Origin: Leptospira noumeaensis
GTDB taxonomy: Bacteria; Spirochaetota; Leptospiria; Leptospirales; Leptospiraceae
Assembly (NCBI RefSeq): GCF_004770765.1
Contig: NZ_RQFK01000011.1
Coordinates: 434,001-498,000 of the forward strand
Direction: 5' to 3'
Length of the DNA: 64,000 bases
The first letter of the stretch is position 1. Every line of letters begins with the position of its first letter. The position numbers and the translations under genes are program-made. The notes under the pieces are model-generated. The model did no database searches. It was given only the letters and a program-made list of their open reading frames with translations, and was not told where the DNA came from. This document shows positions 10,254-20,560 of the stretch, one piece after another.

Positions 10254-11993
10254 TTATACTTTCGTGTTTTTAGAAGATTTCCCCTGAATTTTTTTTAGCC
10301 AAACCAAAGAAATTTTCTTTGTGACAAGGTTTCTTGTCTCTTTTTTTAAGAAAGCCACGTTCGGAGTGGCCACTTTAAAGGATTCTCTCTCGAGAACCGG
10401 CTCAATCTGGTATCCTGGCCCCGCCATTTCCTGCAATTGGGTCAGTTTTTCGGAAGGAAGGATGAGAAGCCTTTCCGGTTTTTCGGACCAAAGTTTGTCT
10501 AATTTATCCTTATCATATACATTTCGGAAATTCCTTTCAGCATAAAATCCATAAGATCGTTTGGAATTGGACAACCAAAAGGAATAAACCACTGGTTCGT
10601 TTGGTTCCAGTTCTTTGATTTTTGCACCGAATTCTTTAGAAGGTTGGTAACTAGTGAGGAGTGGATAAAATTCCAAACTGATCGCAGTAAAAAACAAAGT
10701 GGCACCCACAAGAGTGACTAGGATTTCAAGTGGGATGAGTTGTGCTGACAACATGATAAAAAGCACACCAATGATCCCAAATACATAATAAAGAATTCCG
10801 ACATCAGCAACAAAGATGGGGAGTAAAAAATATCCAACTAAATACACAAGGCCAGCAATGAGAAAGGATGGGCGTAACCTTGCTACATTAGAACGAAACA
10901 AACTTTCTTCCATGATTTTACCAAAGTACAAAGCGGCTCCAGGCAAAATCCAATACGTATACTGTGGGAGTGGATAACGAGAAAAGGAAATTAAAAATAG
11001 AAAAAGAAAAACCCAGAATGGAATCACAAAGTCGATTTCTTTGTATTCATTCGCACGAATTTTTCGAAGAATTTCCTTCCAACCCAGTGATTTGATGTAC
11101 TGATAGATGCGAAAGGAAATATAAATAATCATGGGCACAAGTCCACTGAAGAAGGCCCAAGAAAATGATTTATAAAAATAAAACGGATCAAAATTGATAT
11201 CATACATATCTCTATAAAAACGACCAAAAGACTGGATCCACAAAAAGAATACTGGGCCATAGGAGTTGAAGTTTTGATAGAGAAAGTAACACCATAAAGC
11301 AGGGAGAGATGCCAGAACAAAGATCCCTGTAGGAATTCGCATCGATAAAAGTAATTTCCAATCTCTTCGAAATAAAATATCACCGCCAATGGATATGGCA
11401 GGGATAAAAACAGAAATTGGACCTTTTGTGATGAAACCCATAGACATCATCAGATACATCAAATAGAAGTAGTTTGGATTTTGTTTTTTACCTAAATAAT
11501 AGAAATGATAAGTAAACACCAAATAGGCGGTGAGATACACATCGATCTTTGGATCCACAATCATGGCGTAAACCCCTGGTGCCAAAAGGTAAGCGATGGA
11601 GGCAAGGTACCCTTGTCTTTCTTTTCCACCTGACAAAATCGTGATCCGGTATAAGGAAAAAACAGAAAGTAAGGTGATGAGAATTGCCGGAATTCGAAAG
11701 GCAATGTTATTAATTCCAAATAAGGAAAAAGAAGTAGCGATGGTCCAAAAGGTTAAGATGGGTTTGTCTAAGTACCTTCTACCATTATCAATCAGTGAAA
11801 AAAAGTCATTCGATAAAACAAGTTCACGGCCAATACCTGCGTATTGTGCACTATCAATATCAATCACATCTAAGGGAAGAGTGAATAAAATGGGAATGGA
11901 TGCTAAGAGCAGAAGAATTCGATAAAAAATTCTTTCGGAAGGAGAGAGAGATAAAGATTCTTTCATTCTAAAGTACCAATTTGAATTAAACAT
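10254..11993 (-). CDS. ArnT/PMT-like membrane glycosyltransferase (GT39 superfamily)
   Basis: The 579-residue polytopic protein has the N-terminal GT-C hallmark: an acidic first periplasmic loop (PLDVIDIDSAQYAGIGREL) with a DSA motif, then DNGRRYLDKPILTFW. A second motif, PKIDVYLTAYLVFTYHFYYL, fits the PMT_2/ArnT family, which uses polyprenyl-phosphate sugars to modify lipid A, glycans or proteins. The sugar and acceptor are unknown. The start at 11993 has an AAAGGA ribosome site; an internal ATG at 11966 would give an ATGA overlap with the upstream gene. It is last in the rlmN-lipoprotein-GT run. Confidence 0.85.
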   Translation of the reverse strand: MFNSNWYFRMKESLSLSPSERIFYRILLLLASIPILFTLPLDVIDIDSAQYAGIGRELVLSNDFFSLIDNGRRYLDKPILTFWTIATSFSLFGINNIAFRIPAILITLLSVFSLYRITILSGGKERQGYLASIAYLLAPGVYAMIVDPKIDVYLTAYLVFTYHFYYLGKKQNPNYFYLMYLMMSMGFITKGPISVFIPAISIGGDILFRRDWKLLLSMRIPTGIFVLASLPALWCYFLYQNFNSYGPVFFLWIQSFGRFYRDMYDINFDPFYFYKSFSWAFFSGLVPMIIYISFRIYQYIKSLGWKEILRKIRANEYKEIDFVIPFWVFLFLFLISFSRYPLPQYTYWILPGAALYFGKIMEESLFRSNVARLRPSFLIAGLVYLVGYFLLPIFVADVGILYYVFGIIGVLFIMLSAQLIPLEILVTLVGATLFFTAISLEFYPLLTSYQPSKEFGAKIKELEPNEPVVYSFWLSNSKRSYGFYAERNFRNVYDKDKLDKLWSEKPERLLILPSEKLTQLQEMAGPGYQIEPVLERESFKVATPNVAFLKKETRNLVTKKISLVWLKKIQGKSSKNTKV

Positions 11994-12247
11994 TGTCCAA
12001 ATCCTTTGCAGGAATTTGGTTCTTGGTCATAACATTGTAAGATATCGCTATTGTGTGTGGTGCATCCATCCATACATTGGATACGTCCTGTTCTTTTGAC
12101 ATCAGGTGCCAAGGTTAGTTTTAACTCTTCCTCAGTACAAGATACAAATACTTCACAAGCTGCTTGGCATTTTTTTTCCACTATGTCTTGGCAGTTGACA
12201 AAAAAGAAAGTCAACATTAGAGTTAAGATCCATTTACCGTGTTTCAC
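11963..12247 (-). CDS. Small Cys-rich lipoprotein
   Basis: The 94-residue precursor has signal peptide [19 protein letters not shown], giving a lipidated mature protein with eight further cysteines ([29 protein letters not shown]). The even number and spacing suggest disulfides in the periplasm or on the cell surface. I recognise it only as a short Cys-rich leptospiral-type lipoprotein with no known function. It overlaps the end of rlmN by 14 bp and the glycosyltransferase start, so the three are co-transcribed. Confidence 0.75.
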   Translation of the reverse strand: MKHGKWILTLMLTFFFVNCQDIVEKKCQAACEVFVSCTEEELKLTLAPDVKRTGRIQCMDGCTTHNSDILQCYDQEPNSCKGFGQCLIQIGTLE

Positions 12248-13292
12248 TTCGAATTCCTTTTAATGCCAACATTCCACAAGCGCCATTGATGTCCCGACCA
12301 GGACTTCTACGGTTGAGAATGGGAGCGGTAGTTTTAGCTTTAAGATGCATTACAAATTCTTTTACTTCGTCATCGGTGGGTCTACGCCATCCAGTGAAGT
12401 CTGTATTCAGCGGGATCACATTGATTTTACATTTGTTAACAGAACGTGCAATTTTTGCGAGTCGTTCCGCATTGTCCCGACCCATGTTCACATCGGGTAT
12501 CATCACATATTCAAAAGTAATGGCTCGGTCGAGTTCCTTAGTGAACCTTTTGGCTGAATCAACCAATTTCTCTAACGGATGTTTGTCGTTTACATCCATG
12601 ATTGAAGACCTTGCATTGGGATTAGGATGGTTGAGGGAAATTGCAAAATTAAATGGTTCTTTGTTTTCGATAAACCGGTTGATCCCTGTTGTCACACCTG
12701 CCGTGGAAATGGTAATGCGTAATGCACCAAGACCAAATCCTTCTTGGTCTCTAAGGATATGGGCTGCTTTCATTACAGAAAAATAATTGTGCATGGGTTC
12801 ACCCATTCCCATAAACACGATATTGGTGGCTCGGTCGCCCACAAGTCGTTCTACTTGCAAAATCTGGTCAAGGATTTGCCAAGTGTGTAAGTTTCCTTTG
12901 TATTCCAAAAGTCCTGTCGCACAAAATTTACAATTGAGAGTGCAACCAATTTGAGATGAGATACAGATGGTTTTTCTTCCCCCATCACCGGAAGGAATCC
13001 AAACTGCCTCGATCTCTTTGTTTTCACCTACATAAAAAGTAAATTTACGAGTTCCATCTTCTTTGGAAGCCAAGTCGCGACCAATTTCAATTTCAGGGTA
13101 TAAAGTATGTTGTTTTAATTTTTCACGAACTTCTTTGGACAAGGTGGTGAATTGGTCTAGGTTCGTGTAACGACTCTTATAGATGCCTGTGTATATCTGT
13201 GCCGCCCGGTATTTTTCCAGGCCTAAGGAAACACAAATTTCTTCTAGTTCTTTTTTGGTTTTCCCTTTGAGAACCGGTATTTCCTCTTTCAT
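12234..13292 (-). CDS. rlmN: Dual-specificity 23S rRNA A2503 / tRNA A37 C2-methyltransferase RlmN
   Basis: Radical-SAM methylase. The CxxxCxxC cluster motif is CTLNCKFC, followed by ATG; the GEP motif is GMGEPMHNY; and the C-terminal cysteine used for the methyl intermediate is in NGACGML. The N-terminal helical domain ([20 protein letters not shown]) is present. I chose the ATG at 13292 because family homology begins just after it and AAGGTGG precedes it; an in-frame ATG at 13364 adds 24 basic residues that look non-homologous. The next two genes are unrelated in function but overlap, so this is the head of a small operon. Confidence 0.93.
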   Translation of the reverse strand: MKEEIPVLKGKTKKELEEICVSLGLEKYRAAQIYTGIYKSRYTNLDQFTTLSKEVREKLKQHTLYPEIEIGRDLASKEDGTRKFTFYVGENKEIEAVWIPSGDGGRKTICISSQIGCTLNCKFCATGLLEYKGNLHTWQILDQILQVERLVGDRATNIVFMGMGEPMHNYFSVMKAAHILRDQEGFGLGALRITISTAGVTTGINRFIENKEPFNFAISLNHPNPNARSSIMDVNDKHPLEKLVDSAKRFTKELDRAITFEYVMIPDVNMGRDNAERLAKIARSVNKCKINVIPLNTDFTGWRRPTDDEVKEFVMHLKAKTTAPILNRRSPGRDINGACGMLALKGIRSETR

Positions 13293-13506
13293 TTGTTTGG
13301 AATTTCCACCTTTAGCCAATCTTTTCGTTGCCCCCTCTAGGGACAAGGATTTACGGCGATTCATTCAGTCTTACTCTGGAATCTGTTTGGAACAAGTCTA
13401 AAATAAAATTCTAGAACGAATCTTTTCGTAAATCGGTGCTTCCAAATGGACATTGACTTACATACAGTGATTCAAAAGCCTAGTATCTAGTGAGGGAAAA
13501 ATACGA

Positions 13507-14826
13507 ATGAATAGCGACGCCTTTATGGAATATGCCTTTATCGTCATGGTCGCACTGATAGGAATCGAAATCTTTGTTTCCTACATCAAAGGAAAACAAT
13601 ACTACCGATTGAATGTTCTCATTGCCGATGTGAGTACAGGTGTCATATTTGCACTTATCGGAGTTGTCATCCTTCTCGGTGCTTTGTATGTATATGACAA
13701 AATCGAAACAAACTTTTCGCTCTCGGCCTTAGGTTACCATTTTTTTCCTTTGGAAAGTCCGTTCCAATTCTCTCCTAGTTTTTCTGTGAACTGGCAGGCG
13801 CTAGGAGCTTGGACATTTGCTGTAGTTTTTGCTGATTTTGTTTATTACTGGTTTCATAGACATTGCCATGAAATCAATTTATTCTGGGCGACACATGTCA
13901 CTCACCACTCCACTCAAGAAATGAACTTATCTGTTGCTTTCCGTGGAAATGGATTACAAAGAATATTCGAATATATTTACTTTCTTTCTATGGCACTCCT
14001 TGGAATTCCTTGGGCTATGTTTTTACTCAGCCATAGAATTCTGAAAGTTTACCAATTTGTGGTTCACACACGTTTTATCGGTAAACTTGGATTTTTAGAA
14101 CAGTTTATGGTGACACCTTCCAACCACAGAGTCCACCATGGAATCCAAGATAAATACATCGACCGTAACCATGGTGGAATTTTTATCATTTGGGATCGTA
14201 TGTTTGGATCCTTTGAATGGGAAACAGAAGAACCTATCTACGGTTTAACGAAACCCGTGAATTCTTTTAACCCCATCACCGTGAACATGCATGTGTTCAA
14301 AGATATATTCTTTCAGGTTTGGAAATGTAAATCCGTTGGTGATGTTTTTAAAACGATTTTTGGGCCCCCAGGTTGGAAACCAACTTACCTCATCACGGAA
14401 GCAGACAAAGCACCGGAACCAACAAAGGTTCAAAAATACGATCCAAAACCACCTATGGGTGTGATGATTTATGTGGCACTCCAGGCGGCAGTTCTTATGG
14501 CTGTGGGTCTTGTGATTTGGAAAGTTGCAAAAATCAATTTAGAACAGGATATGACAACTCTTGGAATTTTATCTGCTGTGATTATCTTTAGTTTGTTTTC
14601 GATTGATCGAACCATGGAAATGAAACGATGGTCAAGAAGGACAGAAGTGGTACGAAACGTACTTTTTATCTTAGCTTTTGTTGCGGCACTAGTTTATTCC
14701 AATATTCCTAATATTGAAATTTTTGCCATCCCACTCATTGGCCTCTCGTTTGTTTCGCTTGTATGGATTGTCATCAAACGAAAGACCTTCTTTGATTTAA
14801 GTAATATTTCTAATACTTGGTATTAG
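13507..14826 (+). CDS. Sterol desaturase / fatty acid hydroxylase family membrane protein
   Basis: The 439-residue integral membrane protein has the di-iron histidine clusters of the fatty acid hydroxylase superfamily: HRHCHE (about residue 119), HVTHH (about 134) and HRVHH (about 215). Family members hydroxylate or desaturate lipids (sterol C5 desaturase, alkylglycerol monooxygenase). Extra C-terminal helices after residue 320 make it closer in layout to the larger alkylglycerol-monooxygenase-like bacterial members. The substrate is unknown. GAGGG precedes the ATG. Its stop overlaps the convergent neighbour's stop by 3 bases. Confidence 0.87.
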   Translation: MNSDAFMEYAFIVMVALIGIEIFVSYIKGKQYYRLNVLIADVSTGVIFALIGVVILLGALYVYDKIETNFSLSALGYHFFPLESPFQFSPSFSVNWQALGAWTFAVVFADFVYYWFHRHCHEINLFWATHVTHHSTQEMNLSVAFRGNGLQRIFEYIYFLSMALLGIPWAMFLLSHRILKVYQFVVHTRFIGKLGFLEQFMVTPSNHRVHHGIQDKYIDRNHGGIFIIWDRMFGSFEWETEEPIYGLTKPVNSFNPITVNMHVFKDIFFQVWKCKSVGDVFKTIFGPPGWKPTYLITEADKAPEPTKVQKYDPKPPMGVMIYVALQAAVLMAVGLVIWKVAKINLEQDMTTLGILSAVIIFSLFSIDRTMEMKRWSRRTEVVRNVLFILAFVAALVYSNIPNIEIFAIPLIGLSFVSLVWIVIKRKTFFDLSNISNTWY

Positions 14827-16811
14827 TTTTTAGATTTAATTTCTTTAAGAACGGACTCTGAAGGGAACAACTTGTTCGACTTCAGGAGTTCGTCTCCTAA
14901 ATTTAAAAATGCCTTTGTTTTATCCCCATGTTTTTTACATAAATTGATATCTCTGTAACAAAGACCTAAATCCACAAACGGGGGCTTAATGGTTTTGGTT
15001 TCCCCTTGCCCTCCGGATACAGACTGGTAATACAAAAAATCATCTTCTATCCATCCAAAGATATTTCCATAAGCAAAATAGGCAGATGTTCCTTTTACTT
15101 TTCGTAAGTCACGACCCATCACACTAAAATAAACTTCCCTTTCCATAAATCCGAGGATGGTAGGAATCAAATCCAGTTGTGAGGTGATGTCTTCTCTAAG
15201 TTCCGGTTTGATTTTTCCAGGAGCATAAATTAAGAGCGGAACATTACGATCTTCATAGTAGTTTAGAAACCGGTGGTGGCTATGGTCAGAAACAAAAAAG
15301 AAAACAGTATCTTTAAAATACGTAGACTTTGCTGCTTTTTCCATATATTCGTTCAATGCAAAATCTGCATAATGAAGGACATTTAAGTATTCACTGTCTT
15401 GTGTGGTGGATTCAAACAAACGATACTTTTCATCGGGAACTTTGTACGGGTAATGTGTGGTTCCTGTATGAATCACAGAGACAATTGGTTTTTCAGGTTT
15501 TACATTGAGGAGTCTCTTGTGCATGGCATCGAGAGATGCTTCATCTAAATAACTCCAAGGCCCTGTTTTGTATTCGGGATTTTTTTCTAATTCAGTTTTT
15601 CCAACGAGAGTATCAAACCCCCAGTGGTACATGATACTTCCCTTATTGTTAAAACTCAGATCCGTTCCGGTTACAAACAAAGTTTCATATCCGATGGTTT
15701 TTGCAATATTCCCAAGACCAGAAAAACGATTGAGGATTTGCGGTGTGCGAACGGCTGTTAGGCCTGGTCTATCGGGAATCCCTCCCATCAGCGCCATAAG
15801 ACCGTTTGTAGTCCTTCCGCCACTTGCAAAAAAGTTTTTAAAAAACATTCCTTTTCGGATGAGTTGATTGAAGTATGGTGTGACCACCTTCCCCTCTACC
15901 TTACCCGTTCCAATGATATCAATGTATTTGCCAGTCCAACCTTCTAAAACAATCACCACAATATGTGGCAAAGGTTTATTTGATATAACGGTTGTTTTCC
16001 GAAGAAGTGGGTATTCTTCGCTGACAAAGGTAGCTCCCGAATAGGCCACTTCTTTTTGTGTGATGGCACTAGATTCGCTCAGATTCATATAGTGGCGGTC
16101 ATCCACTTTAGTCATCTTTAAGTCTGTGATGACCGTAAAACCTGGATTCAAAACCAAATCATTGATAATGGTTTCTTTGGTGATGATGGCGTCACTTGTC
16201 CTTAGTGGGCTCGTTTGGATTCCCCCACGGATTCCCAACACAAGAAGTGCGAGCACAACTAGGAATTGGAGACCAGCCCATTTGTAATGTAAGTTTACAT
16301 GGGAATACGGAAACTTGGATTGGATTTTATAAATTCCGAAACCAATTCCACCAATCACAAGAATTCCAAGTAAAAACAAAAATGGATTTTGAGAAAAGGC
16401 AGATCCCACAAGTGGTAACATCTCAAAACCGAGATAAGCAAAAGCCTCGTATCCTAAATGTTTGTTTCCATTTTCATAATAGATCAAATCCGCAATGAGA
16501 AGAAATAACAATAGAATGATAAAAACTACAGGTAAGGTGCGCCACACTGCCCGATAGATTTTATTTCGGTTTAAAAAATGCAAACTCGCATACAATAAAC
16601 TGAACCCAAGTAACACACATAAGACGGAAATATCGAATCGGAATCCCTTCAGAAAAGCCTTTAACAAAATCAGAACTGATTTGTCTTGGATCCGATAGGA
16701 ATACATGGTAAAAAAAACGGCACGGTAAACGGTAAGAAAAACGATTCCAAGACCCGCAAGGAGTAAGTGGAACCGAATGTAAAAAGGCAATTTTGAAAAT
16801 AGTTTTTTCAT
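14823..16811 (-). CDS. LTA synthase-like / phosphoglycerol transferase (alkaline phosphatase superfamily)
   Basis: The 662-residue protein has five N-terminal membrane helices (to about residue 205) and an extracytoplasmic sulfatase-type domain. Catalytic-site segments are visible: VVIVLEGWTGKY (metal-binding acid), GGRTTNGLMALMGG (nucleophile Thr region), TGTTHYPYKVPDEKY and FVSDHSHH near residue 535 (metal ligands). This layout matches LtaS/MdoB enzymes that transfer phosphoglycerol or related head groups to envelope glycans; the donor and acceptor here are unknown. A divalent-metal enzyme acting outside the membrane is a safe inference. Confidence 0.85.
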   Translation of the reverse strand: MKKLFSKLPFYIRFHLLLAGLGIVFLTVYRAVFFTMYSYRIQDKSVLILLKAFLKGFRFDISVLCVLLGFSLLYASLHFLNRNKIYRAVWRTLPVVFIILLLFLLIADLIYYENGNKHLGYEAFAYLGFEMLPLVGSAFSQNPFLFLLGILVIGGIGFGIYKIQSKFPYSHVNLHYKWAGLQFLVVLALLVLGIRGGIQTSPLRTSDAIITKETIINDLVLNPGFTVITDLKMTKVDDRHYMNLSESSAITQKEVAYSGATFVSEEYPLLRKTTVISNKPLPHIVVIVLEGWTGKYIDIIGTGKVEGKVVTPYFNQLIRKGMFFKNFFASGGRTTNGLMALMGGIPDRPGLTAVRTPQILNRFSGLGNIAKTIGYETLFVTGTDLSFNNKGSIMYHWGFDTLVGKTELEKNPEYKTGPWSYLDEASLDAMHKRLLNVKPEKPIVSVIHTGTTHYPYKVPDEKYRLFESTTQDSEYLNVLHYADFALNEYMEKAAKSTYFKDTVFFFVSDHSHHRFLNYYEDRNVPLLIYAPGKIKPELREDITSQLDLIPTILGFMEREVYFSVMGRDLRKVKGTSAYFAYGNIFGWIEDDFLYYQSVSGGQGETKTIKPPFVDLGLCYRDINLCKKHGDKTKAFLNLGDELLKSNKLFPSESVLKEIKSKN

Positions 16812-16878
16812 AGATGAAATTTAAGAAACTTCCATAAGGCTAAAAAAGTGTGAAAGGCTGGTAAACGAATCCAATCGA

Positions 16879-18117
16879 TTATGGTTTTACCATTTTATAA
16901 ATGGTTCCCGATTGGTAGTCTGCGAGAAAGATTTCACCCTCATTGTCACGACCAAACGTAGGAATGAGTAAGTTCCATTTTCCAAGGGCTGTCGTTTCCG
17001 TTACCTTGGTATTCTCTCCTGGTTTTGGAACAGGAATGGCCCAAATTTTTCCTTGGATAAAATCACCAAACACATACATTCCCTTTAACGCAGGAATCGC
17101 AGAACCAGTATAAACATACCCACCAGTAATGGATTGTCCTTCCTCTCTACCATATTCATAAAAAGGAGGTTCGTAAAGAGCGGTATTACATCCGTCGGTA
17201 AAACAATGAAAACCTTCGGTTTGGTTCCAACCATAGTTTTTACCAGAAAGAATGATATCTACTTCTTCGTAAGCATCTTGCCCTACATCCGCGACTAGCA
17301 AACGTCCGTCAGGTGAAAAACTCATCCTCCAAGGGTTACGAATTCCGTAAGCAAAGGTTTCTGGTGCATAACCCGCTTTTCCAACAAAAGGATTGTCGGA
17401 AGGAATGGAATATGGTTTTTTCGATTGGAAGTCAGGTGTTGGACTAATTCTTAAAATAGAACCAAGTAAGGTATTTGGGTTTTGTCCGTTGTTTTTAGGA
17501 TCGGCTCTCCATCCCCCATCTCCAAGCCCTATGTACAAATGTCCATCGAGTCCAAAGGCCAATTGTCCCCCATTGTGGTTAGGATAAGGCTGCTCTACTT
17601 GCAATAACACTCGTTCGTTTACAAGTTTCATTGATTCGTAGTTAGTTGGATTTTCTACTACCCATTCGGAAACGATGGTAACATCTTTATTTGCAGCAGA
17701 TTTTACATAATTGGTATATAACTTTGGTTGTTTGGGAAATTGTGGGTGGAAAGCCAAACCAAGAAGTCCTTCTTCACTATCCGTAATCACATTAAATTTT
17801 GCCAAAACACGACTTATCTTTTTTTCCCTGTGGAAAAGAATCATATTTCCTGTTTTTTCAAGAGCAAATAAAAAGGGGCTGTCCCCTGGCGGAAACTGGA
17901 TGTCAGTTGGCTCCTTTACTTTCACCACTTCCTGCAAAGCGATTGCCACTTGTTTTCGATTGGCATCGACACCAATAAAAAGTGGTTTGGATCCGAGGAC
18001 TTGGCCATCGGTTTCATACTTTTTATTGTAATTTTTTAAAATGCTACGACCTATATCATCACAAGAGACTGACAAAGTTAAAAAGGAAAATAAAACAAAG
18101 ATTTGGATTTTCATCAT
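16879..18117 (-). CDS. PQQ-dependent sugar dehydrogenase-like lipoprotein (sGDH/Yli family)
   Basis: About 412 residues. The signal (MKIQIFVLFSFLTLSVSC) has a lipobox, so it is a lipoprotein. The body is a six-bladed beta-propeller of the soluble glucose/aldose sugar dehydrogenase family: EEGLLGLAFHPQFP, YPNHNGGQLAFGLDGHLYIGLGDGG, AYGIRNPWRMSFSPDG and VGQDAYEEVDII are all diagnostic. The GDGG and NPWR segments are near the PQQ and Ca sites in homologues. Substrate is unknown and PQQ dependence is inferred. ATG 18117 is preceded by GGGGA at 9 nt. Confidence 0.88.
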   Translation of the reverse strand: MMKIQIFVLFSFLTLSVSCDDIGRSILKNYNKKYETDGQVLGSKPLFIGVDANRKQVAIALQEVVKVKEPTDIQFPPGDSPFLFALEKTGNMILFHREKKISRVLAKFNVITDSEEGLLGLAFHPQFPKQPKLYTNYVKSAANKDVTIVSEWVVENPTNYESMKLVNERVLLQVEQPYPNHNGGQLAFGLDGHLYIGLGDGGWRADPKNNGQNPNTLLGSILRISPTPDFQSKKPYSIPSDNPFVGKAGYAPETFAYGIRNPWRMSFSPDGRLLVADVGQDAYEEVDIILSGKNYGWNQTEGFHCFTDGCNTALYEPPFYEYGREEGQSITGGYVYTGSAIPALKGMYVFGDFIQGKIWAIPVPKPGENTKVTETTALGKWNLLIPTFGRDNEGEIFLADYQSGTIYKMVKP

Positions 18118-18186
18118 ACTTAAGGTTCCCCACATAAGATAATTGGCTTGGATTTCTCACCGCAATCAAAAAACTTAAACGCATCT

Positions 18187-18489
18187 ATGAAACTCTTTCG
18201 AATCCTTTGTATTCCGATTTTCCTCTATTTCGCCTATTTGCAATTGAATGACCCAGACCCCTACCTTTGGTTCCCGCTATATGCAATAGTGGCCGCCATA
18301 GCCCTTTTGAGTCTATTTCGAAAGGTTCCAAAGTTTGTGGGATGGATTCTGATTCCTATTTATCTAATTCTGGCAGGGTATTATTTTGCCCACACTCCGT
18401 ACTTTGGAATGGAAGTGGAAGAAGTCAGAGAATTTTTAGGACTTTTGATTGCCAGTGCGGCGATTGCTTTTCTTGTCTTTAAAAAATAA
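18187..18489 (+). CDS. TMEM220-family small membrane protein
   Basis: The 100-residue protein has four hydrophobic helices. The LQLNDPDPYLWFPLYA signature near residues 18-33 is characteristic of the TMEM220 family, whose function is unknown. The ATG at 18187 is preferred over an upstream in-frame TTG at 18148 because the conserved first helix begins right after it. It is divergent from the PQQ-dehydrogenase gene; only about 70 bp separate them, so both promoters must lie there. Confidence 0.8.
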   Translation: MKLFRILCIPIFLYFAYLQLNDPDPYLWFPLYAIVAAIALLSLFRKVPKFVGWILIPIYLILAGYYFAHTPYFGMEVEEVREFLGLLIASAAIAFLVFKK

Positions 18490-18498
18490 AAAGTTCGA

Positions 18499-18524
18499 AT
18501 TGCCGAAGATTATTTTTCGGCAAT
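18499..18524 (-). terminator. Terminator hairpin overlapping the sufB stop
   Basis: A 9-bp perfect stem (ATTGCCGAA/TTCGGCAAT) and 8-nt loop include the last sufB codons and its TAA. On the minus strand the stem is followed by CGAACTTTTTATTTTTT. The terminator is thus partly coding. The same hairpin faces the end of the convergent TMEM220-like gene but has no T-run on that side. Confidence 0.7.
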
Positions 18525-19904
18525 CACCTTTCCATCTTCCAAAATCATTTTGATGAGTTTTGTCATCTCAACTGAATATTCAACATCCAAATGTTTGGTG
18601 ACACCTTCACAAAATCCATTGATGATGAGTAACTTCGCATCATCTTCACTCATCCCTCGCGATTGCAGGTAAAAGAGTTGGTCGTCATCAATTTTAGAGA
18701 CAGTGGCTTCGTAGTTTAAAGTTCCCTCTTCTCCTGATACATCATTGTAAGGATACGCATGGGACTGGGAGCGGTTGTCCATCATCAGTCCATCACATTT
18801 GATATGGCTGTAAGATCCTTTGCTAGATGGTTCAAATTTCACTAAACCACGGTAGGAATTGATTCCACCATCGAGGGCCACACCTTTTGCCAAAATATTG
18901 GAACGAGTGTTTTTTCCCACATGGATGATCCTTGCTCCCGTATCTTGCACTTGCCCACTTCCGGCAAAAGCCAAAGACAAAACATCACCCGTAGAATGAT
19001 CCCCTTGTAAAATGATCCCTGGGTATTTGATGGTATTGGCTCCAATATTACAATCGGTCCAAGTGATATGAGCGGCTTCTTCGCAGATCCCTCGTTTCAC
19101 TGTCCAATTGTACATATTCTTTTTCCAGTTTTGGATGGTGGTATAAAAGATTTTAGAATTCTTTTTGGCTACGAGTTCGACAACAGCGGTATGAAAATTG
19201 GTTCCTTTGTCTTGGACAGAAGTACAACCTTCGCTGTATTCCAAATGTGCACCCTCATCTGCGATGAGAAGTGTACGTTCATATTGTCCGGAACTAGCAG
19301 CTGTTACCTTAAAGTAAGCTTGGAGAGGCATAGGAGTTTTGACTCCCTTTGGGATGTAGGCAAAAGATCCACCGCTAAATACAGCGGAGTTCAGTGCTGA
19401 AAATTTATTATCACCAATGGTAACAACAGTTCCCAGATACTCACGAACGAGTTCGGGGTATTCTTTGATTGCCGTATCGATGTCACAAAAGATAATCCCA
19501 AGGTCAGTCAGTTCCTTTTTGACATTAGCATAAATGGTTTCGGAATCGTTCATGGTTTCGATTCCAGCCAGGTATTTCCTTTCGTGTTCAGGAATTCCTA
19601 ATTTTTCAAAACTACGCAGGATTTCTGGATCCACTTCGTCCCAAGATTTTTTCTTTTTTTGATTGGAACCTACGTAATGCACATAGTCATCGATATTGAT
19701 ATGAAATTGCGGAATAAATCCCCAAGCCGGCATCGGTTTCTGTTCATAAACTTCAAAAGCCTTTAAACGAAATTCTGCAAGCCAACTTGGTTCATTTTTA
19801 ATATGGGAAATGGATTCAACAACTTTACGAGTGAGTCCCTTTGGAAAATTATCAGGTTTATAAAATTCAAAAGAAACCTTGTCTAAGTCGGCTGTTGATT
19901 CCAT
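18510..19904 (-). CDS. sufB: Fe-S cluster assembly scaffold SufB
   Basis: The 464-residue SufB has the complete beta-helix core. Landmarks are [58 protein letters not shown] and SQSHAYPY; the C-terminal [13 protein letters not shown] is also canonical. SufB builds nascent Fe-S clusters with SufC and SufD. No sufC, sufD or sufS lies in the window, so its partners must be elsewhere. It is 35 bp downstream of a peroxiredoxin gene under a PerR-like operator, which may give it peroxide-responsive read-through expression. AGAAGGGG precedes the ATG. Confidence 0.95.
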   Translation of the reverse strand: MESTADLDKVSFEFYKPDNFPKGLTRKVVESISHIKNEPSWLAEFRLKAFEVYEQKPMPAWGFIPQFHINIDDYVHYVGSNQKKKKSWDEVDPEILRSFEKLGIPEHERKYLAGIETMNDSETIYANVKKELTDLGIIFCDIDTAIKEYPELVREYLGTVVTIGDNKFSALNSAVFSGGSFAYIPKGVKTPMPLQAYFKVTAASSGQYERTLLIADEGAHLEYSEGCTSVQDKGTNFHTAVVELVAKKNSKIFYTTIQNWKKNMYNWTVKRGICEEAAHITWTDCNIGANTIKYPGIILQGDHSTGDVLSLAFAGSGQVQDTGARIIHVGKNTRSNILAKGVALDGGINSYRGLVKFEPSSKGSYSHIKCDGLMMDNRSQSHAYPYNDVSGEEGTLNYEATVSKIDDDQLFYLQSRGMSEDDAKLLIINGFCEGVTKHLDVEYSVEMTKLIKMILEDGKVIAEK

Positions 19905-19939
19905 TTTTTTCCCCTTCTCTACTTGGAGAGAATCCTAAA

Positions 19940-20533
19940 TTAATTTACAGAAGCGAAGTAAGCTTTGGATCCAGTAGGATCTGCTTTCATCGTTTTCTTT
20001 CCTTCGTCCCAGTTTGCAGGGCAAACTTCACCGTGTTTTTCCACAAATTGGAAAGCTCTGATGAGGCGAAGAGCTTCTTCAATGTTACGTCCTACTGGTA
20101 GGTCGTTAACAGTTGCTTGGCGAATGATTCCCGCTGGATCAATGATGAAAGTTCCGCGAAGAGCGACACCTGCATCAGGGCCAGACTCGATCAGAACTCC
20201 AAAAGATTTTGCAATTTCTTTTGTTTTGTCAGCGATGAGTGGGTATTTGATCTCACCAATACCACCTTCTTTTCGGGCTGTTTTTTTCCAAGCTAAGTGC
20301 GAAAATTCGCTATCAACGGAAACTCCCAAAACTTCGGCTCCAATCTTTTTAAAATCTTCGAGTTTTGCATCGTATTCAATAATTTCTGTCGGACAAACAA
20401 ATGTAAAATCGAGCGGATAGAAAAACAGAACCACCCATTTTCCTTTGTAATCTGACAATTTGATTTCTTTAAAACTGTCCCCGATCACAGCGGTTGCTTT
20501 AAAATCTGGGGCATGTGATGTCACTTGTGGCAT
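19940..20533 (-). CDS. Typical 2-Cys peroxiredoxin (AhpC/TSA family)
   Basis: The 197-residue peroxidase reduces H2O2 and organic hydroperoxides. The peroxidatic Cys is in DFTFVCPTE and the resolving Cys in HGEVCPANW, the layout of typical 2-Cys enzymes. [19 protein letters not shown] matches eukaryote-type Prx/AhpC. The start at 20533 is chosen because AAGGAG lies 8 nt upstream; the open frame extends 29 codons further without homology. No ahpF is adjacent, so the reductant is likely thioredoxin (inference). Regulation: see the operator at 20544-20560. Confidence 0.95.
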   Translation of the reverse strand: MPQVTSHAPDFKATAVIGDSFKEIKLSDYKGKWVVLFFYPLDFTFVCPTEIIEYDAKLEDFKKIGAEVLGVSVDSEFSHLAWKKTARKEGGIGEIKYPLIADKTKEIAKSFGVLIESGPDAGVALRGTFIIDPAGIIRQATVNDLPVGRNIEEALRLIRAFQFVEKHGEVCPANWDEGKKTMKADPTGSKAYFASVN

Positions 20534-20543
20534 AAAGTCACTC

Positions 20544-20560
20544 CTTAGAATTATTCTAAG
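20544..20560 (-). promoter_or_regulatory. PerR/Fur-type operator of the peroxiredoxin gene
   Basis: CTTAGAATAATTCTAAG is a perfect 8-1-8 palindrome whose core TTAGAAT-A-ATTCTAA matches the 7-1-7 layout of PerR boxes (TTATAATnATTATAA). It covers the inferred -10 element and touches the AAGGAG ribosome site, positioned 11-27 bases before the ATG. Leptospira PerR is an established peroxide-sensing repressor of peroxidase genes; binding here is inferred. Confidence 0.75.
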
